The position numbers and the translations under genes are program-made. The notes beneath the pieces were generated by a model. It searched no databases. It had not been told where the DNA came from and saw nothing but the letters and a program-made list of their open reading frames with translations. A stretch of 36,633 nt of DNA, from NCBI GenBank assembly GCA_013214635.1, contig JABSSC010000046.1:1-36633 (forward strand), written 5' to 3'. The DNA is from Paracoccaceae bacterium. Its GTDB lineage: Bacteria > Pseudomonadota > Alphaproteobacteria > Rhodobacterales > Rhodobacteraceae. Each line of letters begins with the position of its first letter. Position 1 is the stretch's first letter. Below are positions 1-8,014 of this stretch, piece by piece.

Positions 1-1
1 A

Positions 2-85
2 GTCGCAAAGGCGCAACATGCCGAAATGCAGGCGGGCGTTGGCGATGCCAAGTCGGTAGGAATGATGGCTCAGAACCGGGCATAG
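2..85 (+). CDS. Possible 3' end of an unidentified gene (partial)
   Basis: An open frame enters from the left edge and stops with TAG at 83-85, giving about 27 residues rich in Ala, Gln and Met and ending in AQNRA. It would converge on the MarR gene, whose stop is at 94. The fragment is too short to place in a family, and the opposite strand is also open over much of this stretch. It may be the tail of a real gene or chance. Confidence 0.2.
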   Translation, partial: VAKAQHAEMQAGVGDAKSVGMMAQNRA

Positions 86-93
86 TTCGTTTC

Positions 94-537
94 TTAGGGT
101 CGCGCGCGTTTGGCGGTCATTCTTCGTAGCGTTGAGAGCAACCGCTTTAACTGTGCCATGTCCTGCGGGCCGAGCACGGTTTCAAGACTGCGCTCATAGT
201 TTGTAGCGACTTTGGACAAGTCCGCAAAAACCGCGCGTCCGCTTTTGGTCAGGCTGAGTATTTCAAACCTCTGATCGGTGTCCATTGTCCGGCGAGACAG
301 GTATCTTTTTCGTTCCAACGCCGCCACTGCACGGCTTACCTTGGTCTTGTGCAGCGCGGCTTGATGGCAAATCTCTTTGGCTGTCATGTCACCCCGGCGT
401 CCAAGATGAAACAGGACCCTCCACTCCGGTCTGAGCATCCCGTAGCGATCTTTGTAGTGTCTCGCGAACTCGCGACCGACATCCTCGGCTGTGATGTTGA
501 GCAAGTAGGGAAGGAAATCGGAAAGATCATCGGCCAT
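94..537 (-). CDS. MarR family transcriptional regulator, likely regulator of hmgA
   Basis: A 147-residue winged-helix protein of normal MarR length. The DNA-binding part spans about residues 36-95: the stretch from MTAKEIC (51-57) through TKVSRAVAALE (65-75) is the recognition-helix region, and the wing carries the usual Asp-x-Arg (D88, R90). I start at the ATG at 535-537 (MADDLSDF), because the open frame further upstream would run into hmgA and looks non-coding. It is divergent from hmgA, with an 80-base gap that contains a perfect inverted repeat, an arrangement typical of a MarR repressor controlling its neighbour and itself. The ligand is unknown; homogentisate or another aromatic acid is an inference. 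The fold is confident, the target is inferred from position. Confidence 0.85.
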   Translation of the reverse strand: MADDLSDFLPYLLNITAEDVGREFARHYKDRYGMLRPEWRVLFHLGRRGDMTAKEICHQAALHKTKVSRAVAALERKRYLSRRTMDTDQRFEILSLTKSGRAVFADLSKVATNYERSLETVLGPQDMAQLKRLLSTLRRMTAKRARP

Positions 538-567
538 TTCATCACGTGCGAAGAGATCAAAGTTGTT

Positions 568-583
568 AGTTACAAAAGTAACT
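568..583. promoter_or_regulatory. Perfect inverted repeat between the MarR gene and hmgA, candidate operator
   Basis: AGTTAC-AAAA-GTAACT is a perfect 6+4+6 palindrome, extendable with one mismatch on each side to TTAGTTAC/GTAACTGA. It lies 30 bases upstream of the MarR start and 34 bases upstream of the hmgA start, where one dimer could repress both promoters. MarR dimers usually bind 16-20 bp palindromes of this kind. Binding itself is inferred. Confidence 0.55.
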
Positions 584-617
584 GATAGCCCGTTCGTCAA
601 CAAGCGAGGAGTATTAA

Positions 618-1979
618 ATGACCATCCAGTCGCTGCCATCGGGTATGGTTCAAGCACCTTCAGCGCCCGGTCCCCACGCAGGCTACATGCCGGGATTTGG
701 GAATGACTTTGAGACTGAAGCGCTGCCCGATGCCCTGCCGCAAGGCATGAACAGTCCACAGAAATGCAACTATGGCCTTTATGGCGAGCAGCTTTCGGGC
801 ACGGCATTCACGGCGCCCAGTCATCAGAACGAACGCACGTGGTGTTACAGAATTCGCCCCTCGGTTAAACACTCGCATCGGTACCACAAGGTGGATTTTC
901 CCTACTGGAAGAGTGCGCCTTGCATCGTGGATGACGTGACTTCGCTGGGGCAATATCGCTGGGATCCGGTGCCACACACCGATAGCGCGCTAACATGGGT
1001 GTCGGGCATGCGAACCATGACGACCGCCGGTGATGTGAACACGCAGATTGGCATGGCGAGCCACATCTATCTTGTCACACAAAGCATGGTGGACAGTTAC
1101 TTCTTTTCTGCCGATAGCGAGCTTTTGATTGTGCCTCAGGAGGGTAAGCTGCGCTTCTGCACCGAATTGGGGATAATTGACCTTGAACCCAAGGAGATCG
1201 CGATCATTCCGCGGGGGTTATTGTACCGCGTCGAAGTGTTGGACGGTCCGTGTCGCGGCTTTGTGTGCGAAAACTACGGGCAAAAATTCGAGCTTCCCGG
1301 ACGCGGCCCAATTGGTGCAAATTGCATGGCCAACCCGCGAGACTTCAAAGCACCTGTTGCCGCGTTTGAGGATCGGGAAGTCCCGTCAACCGTTACAGTC
1401 AAATGGTGCGGGCAATTTCACGAGACCCAAATTGACCAAAGCCCGCTCGACGTAGTCGCCTGGCATGGCAACTATGCACCGTTGAAATACGACCTGCGGA
1501 CCTATTGCCCGGTTGGGGCCGTTCTGTTTGATCACCCCGATCCCTCGATATTTACGGTGCTTACAGCGCCGTCCGGGGTTCCGGGTACGGCCAATATCGA
1601 CTTCGTGCTCTTTCGTGAACGCTGGATGGTGGCTGAGGCGACATTTCGCCCACCTTGGTACCACAAGAACATCATGTCCGAGCTTATGGGCAATATTTAC
1701 GGGCAGTATGATGCCAAGCCGCAGGGGTTCGTCCCCGGCGGCATCAGCCTGCACAACATGATGCTCCCACATGGGCCTGACCAAGAAGCATTCGAGAAGG
1801 CGTCGAACGCAAATCTTGGGCCGGACAAGCTGGACCGGACGATGTCCTTCATGTTTGAAACCCGCTTCCCTCAGCATCTGACTGAGTTCGCAGGTCGAGA
1901 GGCACCGTTGCAGGACGACTACATCGATTGCTGGACAAGCATCGAGAAGAAGTTCGACGGGACGCCCGGCGCTAAGTGA
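618..1979 (+). CDS. hmgA: Homogentisate 1,2-dioxygenase
   Basis: Non-haem iron(II) enzyme that opens the ring of homogentisate to maleylacetoacetate in tyrosine and phenylalanine catabolism; cytoplasmic. The 453 residues match the family length. The iron ligands are visible as H349 and E355 in WYHKNIMSE and H385 in LPHGPD. The catalytic base corresponds to H306 in [10 protein letters not shown]; the spacings of 43 and 36 residues match the known enzyme. GAGGAG six bases before the ATG supports the start. It is divergent from the MarR gene and converges with a flavoprotein gene 15 bases away. The usual partners, maleylacetoacetate isomerase and fumarylacetoacetase, are not in the window. Confidence 0.97.
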   Translation: MTIQSLPSGMVQAPSAPGPHAGYMPGFGNDFETEALPDALPQGMNSPQKCNYGLYGEQLSGTAFTAPSHQNERTWCYRIRPSVKHSHRYHKVDFPYWKSAPCIVDDVTSLGQYRWDPVPHTDSALTWVSGMRTMTTAGDVNTQIGMASHIYLVTQSMVDSYFFSADSELLIVPQEGKLRFCTELGIIDLEPKEIAIIPRGLLYRVEVLDGPCRGFVCENYGQKFELPGRGPIGANCMANPRDFKAPVAAFEDREVPSTVTVKWCGQFHETQIDQSPLDVVAWHGNYAPLKYDLRTYCPVGAVLFDHPDPSIFTVLTAPSGVPGTANIDFVLFRERWMVAEATFRPPWYHKNIMSELMGNIYGQYDAKPQGFVPGGISLHNMMLPHGPDQEAFEKASNANLGPDKLDRTMSFMFETRFPQHLTEFAGREAPLQDDYIDCWTSIEKKFDGTPGAK

Positions 1980-1994
1980 TTGGTATTGGCAAGC

Positions 1995-3206
1995 CTAGAT
2001 GACGGCCAGTTCAACCTCAGGCGTCCCGGTCCGCAACCTATCAAAGTGGAAGGGCCTAAGGTCGATCGTGCGGTAGTCGCCATAGATCAACCACTCGGCC
2101 GTCCCGCGGCCCATTGCCGGGGCTTGTTGTGACCCGTGACCAGAAAAGCCATTGAGAAAGATGAAGTTCTCAACCTCGTCATGCGGTCCTAAAATGGCGT
2201 TATGATCGACCGTATTCATCGCGTAATGCCCGGCCCATTCCGATATAACCTTGATGGCCTCAAACTGAGGAATGCGGTCGGCGAGGGTGGGCCAGACATG
2301 TTCCTCCCAAAGTGAATGATCCATCGCAAAGTCGTCAAACGCGACCGCCGGGTCATAGTGGCCATGTCCACCCGCCTGATAGGTTCCGCCACCGTTTTCA
2401 CGGACGTGGATGCCGGAAGGATCAACGGTCAGAGGAAGATCCTGGTCGAGAGGTTGCTCGGCCCGGAACACCCATGAAAAGCGCTTTCTGGGCTCAACTG
2501 GAATTTCGATACCGGCCAGTGCCGCAGTTTGCGCGGCCCGTGGACCAGACGCGTTGACCACCACACCACATCCGATCCGTGAACCCGAGGCGAGTGTTAC
2601 CGCGGTGACGCGCGCCTCACTAGCGTGCTTCGACATTTCAACGACTTCACCCTGGACGAACTCAACGCCTGACTCATGCGCTTTTCGACGCCACCATTCG
2701 ACAATCGTTGCTGCGTCAAAGTACCCCTCGTCCACGGTATTGATTGACCCAAGCACGACATCGTCGACCTTATAGAACGGATACCGTGCCGCAATTTCGT
2801 CCGCCGACAAAAGCTGTGTTCGCGCACCACATGCTTGCTGTATCTCCGCATTCTTGCGCAGCGTGTTCGCAAAGGCAGGGTCGCTGGCGAGGTACATGTA
2901 TCCAAACGATCGAATTCCGAGATCGGGAATTCTAGGGTCTCCCCCCATGTGTATGCGGAAGTCCTTTATATATCCTGCGGCGAATTGAGAGATTTTGACG
3001 TTCAGGGCCGTGCTGAACTGTTGGCGGATGCATGATGTCGTGTGGGAAGTTGACGCAAACTCAAACGTCGGGTCGCGCTCAACCACCAGAACAGTGCCAT
3101 CAAAGTCAGGGTTGCTTGCCAGAAACCACGCTGTCGCGGAACCCATCGCCGCGCCGCCCACGATCACGACGTCATACGACGAATGGGCTGGTGCAGAAAT
3201 AAACAT
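1995..3206 (-). CDS. FAD-dependent oxidoreductase, DAO (D-amino-acid oxidase / sarcosine oxidase) family
   Basis: A 403-residue flavoprotein. The N-terminal Rossmann segment YDVVIVGGAAMGSA (11-24) binds the ADP part of FAD, with Ala replacing the middle Gly of the usual GxGxxG; an acidic residue ends the second strand (E43 in VVERD). The C-terminal stretch NGFSGHGSQQAPAMG is the flavin-contacting motif of the DAO family. Such enzymes oxidise the C-N bond of N-methylated or D-amino acids, and the substrate here cannot be read from sequence. It lies on the same strand 81 bases after the universal stress protein gene, so it may be the last gene of the sulfonate operon or stand alone. AAGGG lies about ten bases before the start codon. 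Confidence 0.85.
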   Translation of the reverse strand: MFISAPAHSSYDVVIVGGAAMGSATAWFLASNPDFDGTVLVVERDPTFEFASTSHTTSCIRQQFSTALNVKISQFAAGYIKDFRIHMGGDPRIPDLGIRSFGYMYLASDPAFANTLRKNAEIQQACGARTQLLSADEIAARYPFYKVDDVVLGSINTVDEGYFDAATIVEWWRRKAHESGVEFVQGEVVEMSKHASEARVTAVTLASGSRIGCGVVVNASGPRAAQTAALAGIEIPVEPRKRFSWVFRAEQPLDQDLPLTVDPSGIHVRENGGGTYQAGGHGHYDPAVAFDDFAMDHSLWEEHVWPTLADRIPQFEAIKVISEWAGHYAMNTVDHNAILGPHDEVENFIFLNGFSGHGSQQAPAMGRGTAEWLIYGDYRTIDLRPFHFDRLRTGTPEVELAVI

Positions 3207-3287
3207 GTCCGGCGACCCTTGTCCTCTTGGTGCGAGGTCACGGCGTTGCGCCGCTATCCGACGCGTATTTCAACGGAAGATCAGACG

Positions 3288-3695
3288 TTATCGCAAGATG
3301 TAAACTGAGCACAGGGCGCGCCGCGCAACCCGTGCCGCGGTCGAGCCCAGAAAATAGTCCTCTGCCTCGGGGTGGTGCGAACCGACGATGATCAGGTCTG
3401 CTCCGATTTCCTTGGCATAGGCGGTGATAACGACGCCCGCTTTGCCCGAGCGTACATCCGTTGAGATATCACCGGCTCCGGCAGCGACAGAGGCAAGGCT
3501 GTCCCGGACGTGGTTTGTGACATGATCCTTGGGAAAATCGCCCACGAGTTCGGACACGAAACCGGGAATGTTCTCTAGAACAGTCAGCAGAGAGATCTTG
3601 CCACCGTCGTTTAGCATCGTACGCGCGATATCAATCTTCTGCCGTGCGATGTCCTCATGGTCTAGGGCAACAGGTATCAGGATATGTGAATGCAT
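3288..3695 (-). CDS. Universal stress protein, UspA family, TRAP-operon associated
   Basis: A single-domain UspA-fold protein of 135 residues. It starts with the typical strand HILIPVALDHE and ends with the nucleotide-binding part IVGSHHPEAEDYFLGSTAARV, where ATP-binding Usps have G-x2-G-x9-G-(S/T). Here the second Gly is replaced by His, so ATP binding is uncertain. It begins 17 bases after the Ldh_2 gene with AAGGA before the ATG, so it is co-transcribed with the sulfonate genes. Usp proteins are known partners of TRAP transporters (TeaD of the Halomonas ectoine system), and this operon encodes a TRAP transporter upstream. A regulatory role on transport is therefore the likeliest reading, but it is inferred. 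Confidence 0.9.
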   Translation of the reverse strand: MHSHILIPVALDHEDIARQKIDIARTMLNDGGKISLLTVLENIPGFVSELVGDFPKDHVTNHVRDSLASVAAGAGDISTDVRSGKAGVVITAYAKEIGADLIIVGSHHPEAEDYFLGSTAARVARRALCSVYILR

Positions 3696-3712
3696 ATTCG
3701 TTCCTTTCGGGA

Positions 3713-4717
3713 TCAGGCGGATGCGGCGAGATCCCGCGCGCCATCCAGATAGTGTTTAGGGACAGTAAGGCCGTCGCGCTGCGCGGTTTCACGTGCCGCA
3801 ATCCGCCGCGTTCCCGGAAGGCGCGCGCCTTCAAGGCCCGCGATCATCGAGAGCAAGGGTTCAAGCCGTGCAGTAAATGCGGGGCCGTCATGCGGCTTTA
3901 ATGCGAGCAGAAATTGCCCGGCGCCCGGCGGTGGGCCATCTGCCGTGAAAAATGACGAGATGCCAGTGCTAGGGTTCGCAGAGGTAAACGTTGCCGATAG
4001 GATTTCGACAACAAGAGCGAGAGCCGTACCCTTGGCCTCTCCGATTGGAACCATAGATCCCGCAAGCGCCGCGTCCGCGTCGGTTGTTGGGTTGCCGTCT
4101 GAATCTAACGCCCAACCTTCCGGGATCGATTGTCCGGATTTCTTGGCATGCATGACTTTGCCGCGCGCCACGCGACTTAACGACAGATCAATGACAAGTG
4201 GTGGACCAGCGGCGCGTGGCGCGGCAAACGCAATTGGGTTGGTTCCAAACATCGGTGTGTTTGATCCCCATGGCGCAATCGCGGCTGGGGCGTTCGCCAC
4301 CATCATGCCGACAAGGCCAGCCTCCGCCAAGCGTTCAACCTGAACCGAGAGCGCACCGCAATGATGGGAGCTTGTAACTGACATTGATGCGGTGCCGGTT
4401 TCGGTCGCAGTTGATATGCCCCATTCGACCGCTCGGTCCAAAGCGGGAAATGCGAAACCGTTGTGCGCGTCTATTAGTGCTGCTGAACTGCCGGTCTCTG
4501 ATAGCGATGGTCTGGCATGCCCTTGTACTTTTCCGGACCTAGCCTGCGCGGCATAGTCAGCGAGCCTTGAGAACCCGTGGCCGACCTGGCCCTCGGCCTC
4601 TGCCGCGACCAGCGCTTTTGCAACTGAGTCTGCGTTGTCCTTGGAAACGTCGCTTGCCAGCAGCGCCATTGAAATGAGGCTCTCGGCATCGGCGATTGAG
4701 ATCGTTTCCGTGGTCAT
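3713..4717 (-). CDS. comC: Ldh_2-family (malate/lactate-type) dehydrogenase, probable (R)-sulfolactate dehydrogenase
   Basis: A 334-residue NAD(P)-dependent 2-hydroxyacid dehydrogenase of the Ldh_2 family, which is unrelated to classical lactate dehydrogenase. Family signatures are GHGFSRL near 46-52, the catalytic SSHHCGA near 116-122, and FGTNPIAFAAPR at 157-168. ComC of this family interconverts (R)-sulfolactate and sulfopyruvate, and the position directly after suyAB supports that substrate. Together with a second, (S)-specific dehydrogenase (SlcC) it would make a racemase, but no SlcC-like gene is in the window. The start codon has no clear ribosome site; a 9-bp hairpin lies just upstream. 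It could be another Ldh_2 enzyme such as malate or ureidoglycolate dehydrogenase; family confidence is high, substrate moderate. Confidence 0.8.
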   Translation of the reverse strand: MTTETISIADAESLISMALLASDVSKDNADSVAKALVAAEAEGQVGHGFSRLADYAAQARSGKVQGHARPSLSETGSSAALIDAHNGFAFPALDRAVEWGISTATETGTASMSVTSSHHCGALSVQVERLAEAGLVGMMVANAPAAIAPWGSNTPMFGTNPIAFAAPRAAGPPLVIDLSLSRVARGKVMHAKKSGQSIPEGWALDSDGNPTTDADAALAGSMVPIGEAKGTALALVVEILSATFTSANPSTGISSFFTADGPPPGAGQFLLALKPHDGPAFTARLEPLLSMIAGLEGARLPGTRRIAARETAQRDGLTVPKHYLDGARDLAASA

Positions 4718-4727
4718 CAGAGTGTGA

Positions 4728-4752
4728 GGCGGCCCAATTTTAGGGCCGCCTT
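4728..4752 (-). terminator. Hairpin between suyB and the Ldh_2 gene
   Basis: A perfect 9-bp stem, AGGCGGCCC / GGGCCGCCT, around a 7-base loop fills most of the 44-base gap. In the direction of transcription no T-run follows, so it is not a classical rho-independent terminator. It may stabilise the upstream mRNA or partly attenuate expression of the downstream gene, whose ATG lies ten bases beyond and lacks a good ribosome site. Confidence 0.5.
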
Positions 4753-4761
4753 CCTTTGCGC

Positions 4762-5943
4762 TTAGGCGCTGCGATAGAGCTTGGTCATCGAGAATTCACG
4801 ATGCCCCAAAGCTTCCGCAGCAGTGTTGCGGCCATTGGCGGTGCGGCGGATCATTTCGATCAGCGCATCACCGGCTTCGTCAATCGTCTGTTCACGGCGC
4901 AGGATGCCGGAAACATCTACGTCGATGTGTTCGCCCATTGTACGAACGGTGCGCGGGTTCGCCGTAATCTTGATCACTGGAACGATTGGGTTGCCGACGA
5001 CGTTACCTTGCCCGGTGGGGAAGGTGTGGATCACAGCACCACCGGCAGCCATCAGTGTCACGCACTCTGCTGCAGCCGAGGACGAGTCCATGAAGTACAG
5101 TCCGTTGCCTGATTTTGGCGCCTCGGCGGGTTCAAGGATGTCGATATACTGCGACGTGCGCCCGATCTTCTCGAGGTTGCCAAGCGCCTTTTCTTCGATC
5201 GTCGTCAAACCGCCCAGGATGTTGCCTTTGGTCGGCTGACTGTCAGAAAGGTCATCGGTCTGGTGCGCAAAAATCACTTCTTCCTGATAGGCCTTCCACA
5301 TCTTGTACCAGCGCTCACCAACTTCTTCGTTGATCGCACGCTTTTGGCAGATGTGTTCTGCACCAGTGATCTCGGACGTTTCACCGAAGAAGCCGGTGAT
5401 GCCTTCGGGCAGGAGCTTGTCGTACATGTTGCCGACCGTGGGGCAGGACCCAAGGCCAGTTGTCGTGTCACTTTCACCGCATTTGGTCGAAACCCAGATC
5501 TCGCTGATCGAACATTCTTCGCGCTGAATTTCGGTGGCTTTGTGAACGAAGTCCTTTGCCGCCCAGCTGGCCGCACGGATCGTTTCAAAATCGCCCTTTT
5601 GTTCGATCGAAAACTCGGCAACTTCTTTGCCGGTTTCGCGGATGCCATCGGCGATGCGCTTGGTCCAATCGGGTTCGATCCCGATCACGACGACGGAGTG
5701 CACGTTTGGATTTGCGCCGGTGCCGATGATTGTGCGGAAGTGTGTCTCGAGGTCTTCGCCAAACTGCAAGCGACCATAGGCATGCGGGATCGCCATTGTC
5801 CCTTTCACGTTGTTCGCAACAGCCTCACAAGCCGCGTTAGAGATATCGTCGACAGGCAGGATCAGGACATGGTTGCGTACGCCGACGCGCCCGTTCTCCC
5901 GACGATAGCCCATGACGGTCATGTTTGAATATTTCGATGCCAT
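4762..5943 (-). CDS. suyB: (2R)-sulfolactate sulfo-lyase, beta subunit
   Basis: The large subunit (393 residues) of a UxaA-type dehydratase family enzyme. With SuyA it cleaves 3-sulfolactate to pyruvate and sulfite. Family marks are the N-terminal [15 protein letters not shown] (12-26), [14 protein letters not shown] (51-64), and [10 protein letters not shown] near 154-163, where metal-binding residues lie. Altronate dehydratase (UxaA) and galactarate dehydratase share this fold. The split into a separate SAF-domain small subunit, and the HpsN, TRAP and Ldh_2 neighbours, favour the sulfo-lyase. suyA ends 11 bases upstream, so the two are translated together. Family is certain; the sulfolactate assignment rests on family resemblance plus context. 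Confidence 0.88.
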   Translation of the reverse strand: MASKYSNMTVMGYRRENGRVGVRNHVLILPVDDISNAACEAVANNVKGTMAIPHAYGRLQFGEDLETHFRTIIGTGANPNVHSVVVIGIEPDWTKRIADGIRETGKEVAEFSIEQKGDFETIRAASWAAKDFVHKATEIQREECSISEIWVSTKCGESDTTTGLGSCPTVGNMYDKLLPEGITGFFGETSEITGAEHICQKRAINEEVGERWYKMWKAYQEEVIFAHQTDDLSDSQPTKGNILGGLTTIEEKALGNLEKIGRTSQYIDILEPAEAPKSGNGLYFMDSSSAAAECVTLMAAGGAVIHTFPTGQGNVVGNPIVPVIKITANPRTVRTMGEHIDVDVSGILRREQTIDEAGDALIEMIRRTANGRNTAAEALGHREFSMTKLYRSA

Positions 5944-5954
5944 CTGAGCGTTCC

Positions 5955-6260
5955 TTACCAGCGTTTCGTTTTGCAGTTATGTGTGTGGACGTGACCGCCC
6001 TGCGGGATGTTGGCGATGATCTTGCCGATATCCTCGCCGTATTTCATGGCTGTATCGCCTTCGGCGAGGTCCTTGAGCGCGATCTTATGGCCAATGGGCA
6101 CATCCGCACCGGCGGTTAGGCGGAAGGTCGAATTGTCGTGGGTGACACAGCACAGCATATCTGTGCCAGCGGTCAGCCCTTCGACAACAACCACACCGAC
6201 ATTGTCGTCGTGCTCGTGAACGAGCAGATGGGGGATTTCATTTGGTGCTGGATTTGACAT
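5955..6260 (-). CDS. suyA: (2R)-sulfolactate sulfo-lyase, alpha subunit (SAF domain)
   Basis: A 101-residue SAF-domain protein equivalent to the N-terminal part of UxaA altronate dehydratase. The C-terminal sequence [14 protein letters not shown] is the hallmark that caps this family, and the middle part ([19 protein letters not shown]) is the SAF core. It is the small partner of SuyB in the enzyme that splits sulfolactate into pyruvate and sulfite. The gene lies between the zinc-type dehydrogenase (20 bases upstream) and suyB (11 bases downstream). Length agrees with stand-alone SuyA proteins. Confidence 0.88.
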   Translation of the reverse strand: MSNPAPNEIPHLLVHEHDDNVGVVVVEGLTAGTDMLCCVTHDNSTFRLTAGADVPIGHKIALKDLAEGDTAMKYGEDIGKIIANIPQGGHVHTHNCKTKRW

Positions 6261-6280
6261 CAGCGTCTCCGGTTCTTGAG

Positions 6281-7255
6281 TCAGGGTTTCAGAATGATCT
6301 TCGGGGGAAGGACCTCACCCGCTTTGATCTGGGCAAACGCACGGGCGCCGTCGCGCAAGGGGCGTTCTTCGATCCAGTTCAGCGGGCCAAGGCGGCCGTC
6401 CCACATCGCTTGGGCGCAGTCGCGGAAGTCCTGGTTGGTATAGGTGTAGGTGCCGATGAAGGTGATTTCCTGCAGCGTCATGCGCCGTATATCCAGCCCA
6501 CCGGCGTCCTCGCCAAGTCCGATGTGAACAATCACGCCACCGGGCGCCGCAAGAGCGGACGCCGTTGCGCGAGTGACCGAGTAACCAACGGCGTCCACAA
6601 TCAAGGGCGCCATTTCGTTGGTTTCGGTGCGGGCATCCATACTCAGTTGATTGGTCAGATAGTCCCTGCGCGTGGGATTTGGTTCAATCAGGATCACGTC
6701 TTTCACGCCCATTCCCTGTAGCGCCAGATAGGCGGCCACACCAATCGCGCCGCCGCCCAGGACAACGGCCCGTCGCTCCATGGAAGGGTGGAGTGCCTCA
6801 AGACCCAGGCGCACCGCGTGCCAGCTGACGGCAAGCGGTTCGGCAAGAGCGGCTTGCGAAAAGCTTACACCGTGAGGGACTTCCACAAGATTTCGTTCGG
6901 GCATCGTGACGTATTGCGCAAACGCCCCTTCACGCGGCGGCATGGAAATGATCTGGCGGGATGGATCAAGGTTTTCGCGCCCCGCGCGGCTCTCGGCGCT
7001 GGTCGGATTGGTAACAAGCGGGTTGATGGTGACACGTACGCCGTCTCTGGCCCCGCCAACGATCGTTCCTGCTGCTTCGTGACCAAGGATCAGAGGGGCA
7101 GGGCGTCGATCGTCATGGCCAAGATAGGCATGCATGTCCGATCCGCAGATGCCGACACTGTCGATGGCCACAAGGACTTCTCCCGCGCCCGCTGTCGGGT
7201 CTGGGGCATCTCGCATCTCGAGTGTCTCGGGCCCTGTGTAAACAAGCGCCTTCAT
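6281..7255 (-). CDS. hpsP: Zinc-type medium-chain alcohol dehydrogenase, probable DHPS 2-dehydrogenase
   Basis: A 324-residue MDR-family NAD(P)-dependent dehydrogenase. The catalytic zinc site is present: C37 in GICGSD, H59-E60 in LGHE. The nucleotide-binding Gly motif is VVLGGGAIGVAA. The structural-zinc lobe is degenerate: the stretch NPLVTNPTSAESRAGRENLD (residues 78-97) has none of the four cysteines normally found there, so the enzyme probably binds only one zinc. In known clusters hpsN, hpsO and hpsP are adjacent and in that order, and HpsO/HpsP oxidise or reduce the C2 of 2,3-dihydroxypropane-1-sulfonate to interconvert its enantiomers. Here it is third in that order, with an ATGA overlap with the SDR gene. 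The symbol is assigned by context and order. Confidence 0.75.
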   Translation of the reverse strand: MKALVYTGPETLEMRDAPDPTAGAGEVLVAIDSVGICGSDMHAYLGHDDRRPAPLILGHEAAGTIVGGARDGVRVTINPLVTNPTSAESRAGRENLDPSRQIISMPPREGAFAQYVTMPERNLVEVPHGVSFSQAALAEPLAVSWHAVRLGLEALHPSMERRAVVLGGGAIGVAAYLALQGMGVKDVILIEPNPTRRDYLTNQLSMDARTETNEMAPLIVDAVGYSVTRATASALAAPGGVIVHIGLGEDAGGLDIRRMTLQEITFIGTYTYTNQDFRDCAQAMWDGRLGPLNWIEERPLRDGARAFAQIKAGEVLPPKIILKP

Positions 7256-8013
7256 TTTGCTGTGTACCCCCCGTCGACCATCAGGATCTGCCCCGTCACG
7301 TATCTTGACGCCTCAGAACACAAGAAAAGCAGGGGACCATCCAGATCCTCTGGGACGCCGTTGCGTCCGATGCAGGTCTGGGCGGCGTTGCGTGCGGCGC
7401 GATCTTTGTCGTCGAACACAGGCGCGGTCAACTCGGTCGGGAAGAAACCCGGGCCAAGGGCGTTGGCTGTGATCCCCTGTTCAGACCATGCTTGTGCCAT
7501 GGCACGTGTGAGTTGTGCGATACCACCTTTTGTTGCGCCATAAGCAATCCCACCAGGAAATGCGCGGGACGATTGTAATGAAGCAAAGTTCACAATCCTC
7601 CCCCATCTCTGAGACTTCATAGCCGGAACGAAAGCCTGACTGAGAAAGAATGGGGCCGACAGATTGATGGCCAGTGTCGCGTCCCAGCCTTCGGCCGTCA
7701 CGTCGTCCGCGGCCTCGCGCATGTTAAGCCCTGCGGCGTGCACAAGAATATCCGGCGATCCGAAAGGCTCTGAGATTTTCGCGACAAGTTCGGGCAAGTT
7801 CGCCTGATCAGCGATATCTCCCGTGACGTAGGCGCCGTTGTTGCCAACACCGGCCTGCCACTCCTCCAACGCATCTTGGCGTCGGGCGATACCCACCACC
7901 TTGGCACCCGCAGTGGCAAGAACATCTGCTGCGCGGCGCCCAAGCCCCGAGCTTGCACCCGTCACACACGCCACGCGGCCTGTGACAGAGAAAAGATCGC
8001 CGTTCAGTGTCAC
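7252..8013 (-). CDS. hpsO: Short-chain dehydrogenase/reductase, probable DHPS 2-dehydrogenase
   Basis: A 253-residue classical SDR. It shows the cofactor motif TGASSGLG (18-25), N117 in AINLSA, and the catalytic S145, Y158 and K162 (Y-x3-K). I use the GTG at 8011-8013 as the start: it lies one base after the hpsN stop, and GAGGGG sits just before it; an upstream extension of the frame would overlap hpsN by over 100 bases and is not SDR-like. It ends in an ATGA overlap with the zinc-type dehydrogenase gene. With that enzyme it would interconvert (R)- and (S)-DHPS through the 2-keto compound, feeding the stereospecific HpsN. The fold is certain, the substrate is inferred from the operon. Confidence 0.78.
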   Translation of the reverse strand: MTLNGDLFSVTGRVACVTGASSGLGRRAADVLATAGAKVVGIARRQDALEEWQAGVGNNGAYVTGDIADQANLPELVAKISEPFGSPDILVHAAGLNMREAADDVTAEGWDATLAINLSAPFFLSQAFVPAMKSQRWGRIVNFASLQSSRAFPGGIAYGATKGGIAQLTRAMAQAWSEQGITANALGPGFFPTELTAPVFDDKDRAARNAAQTCIGRNGVPEDLDGPLLFLCSEASRYVTGQILMVDGGYTAK

Positions 8014-8014
8014 G

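Noticed and set aside
5263-5928. A 221-codon open frame opposite suyB.
   Set aside because: It mirrors the codon pattern of a well-supported gene on the other strand, has no family resemblance and no ribosome site.
4762-6260. Reading the UxaA-type pair as altronate or galactarate dehydratase.
   Set aside because: The family is shared, but no uronate genes are nearby and the neighbours (HpsN-type, TRAP, Ldh_2) fit sulfolactate. Split SAF and large subunits are also seen in SuyAB.
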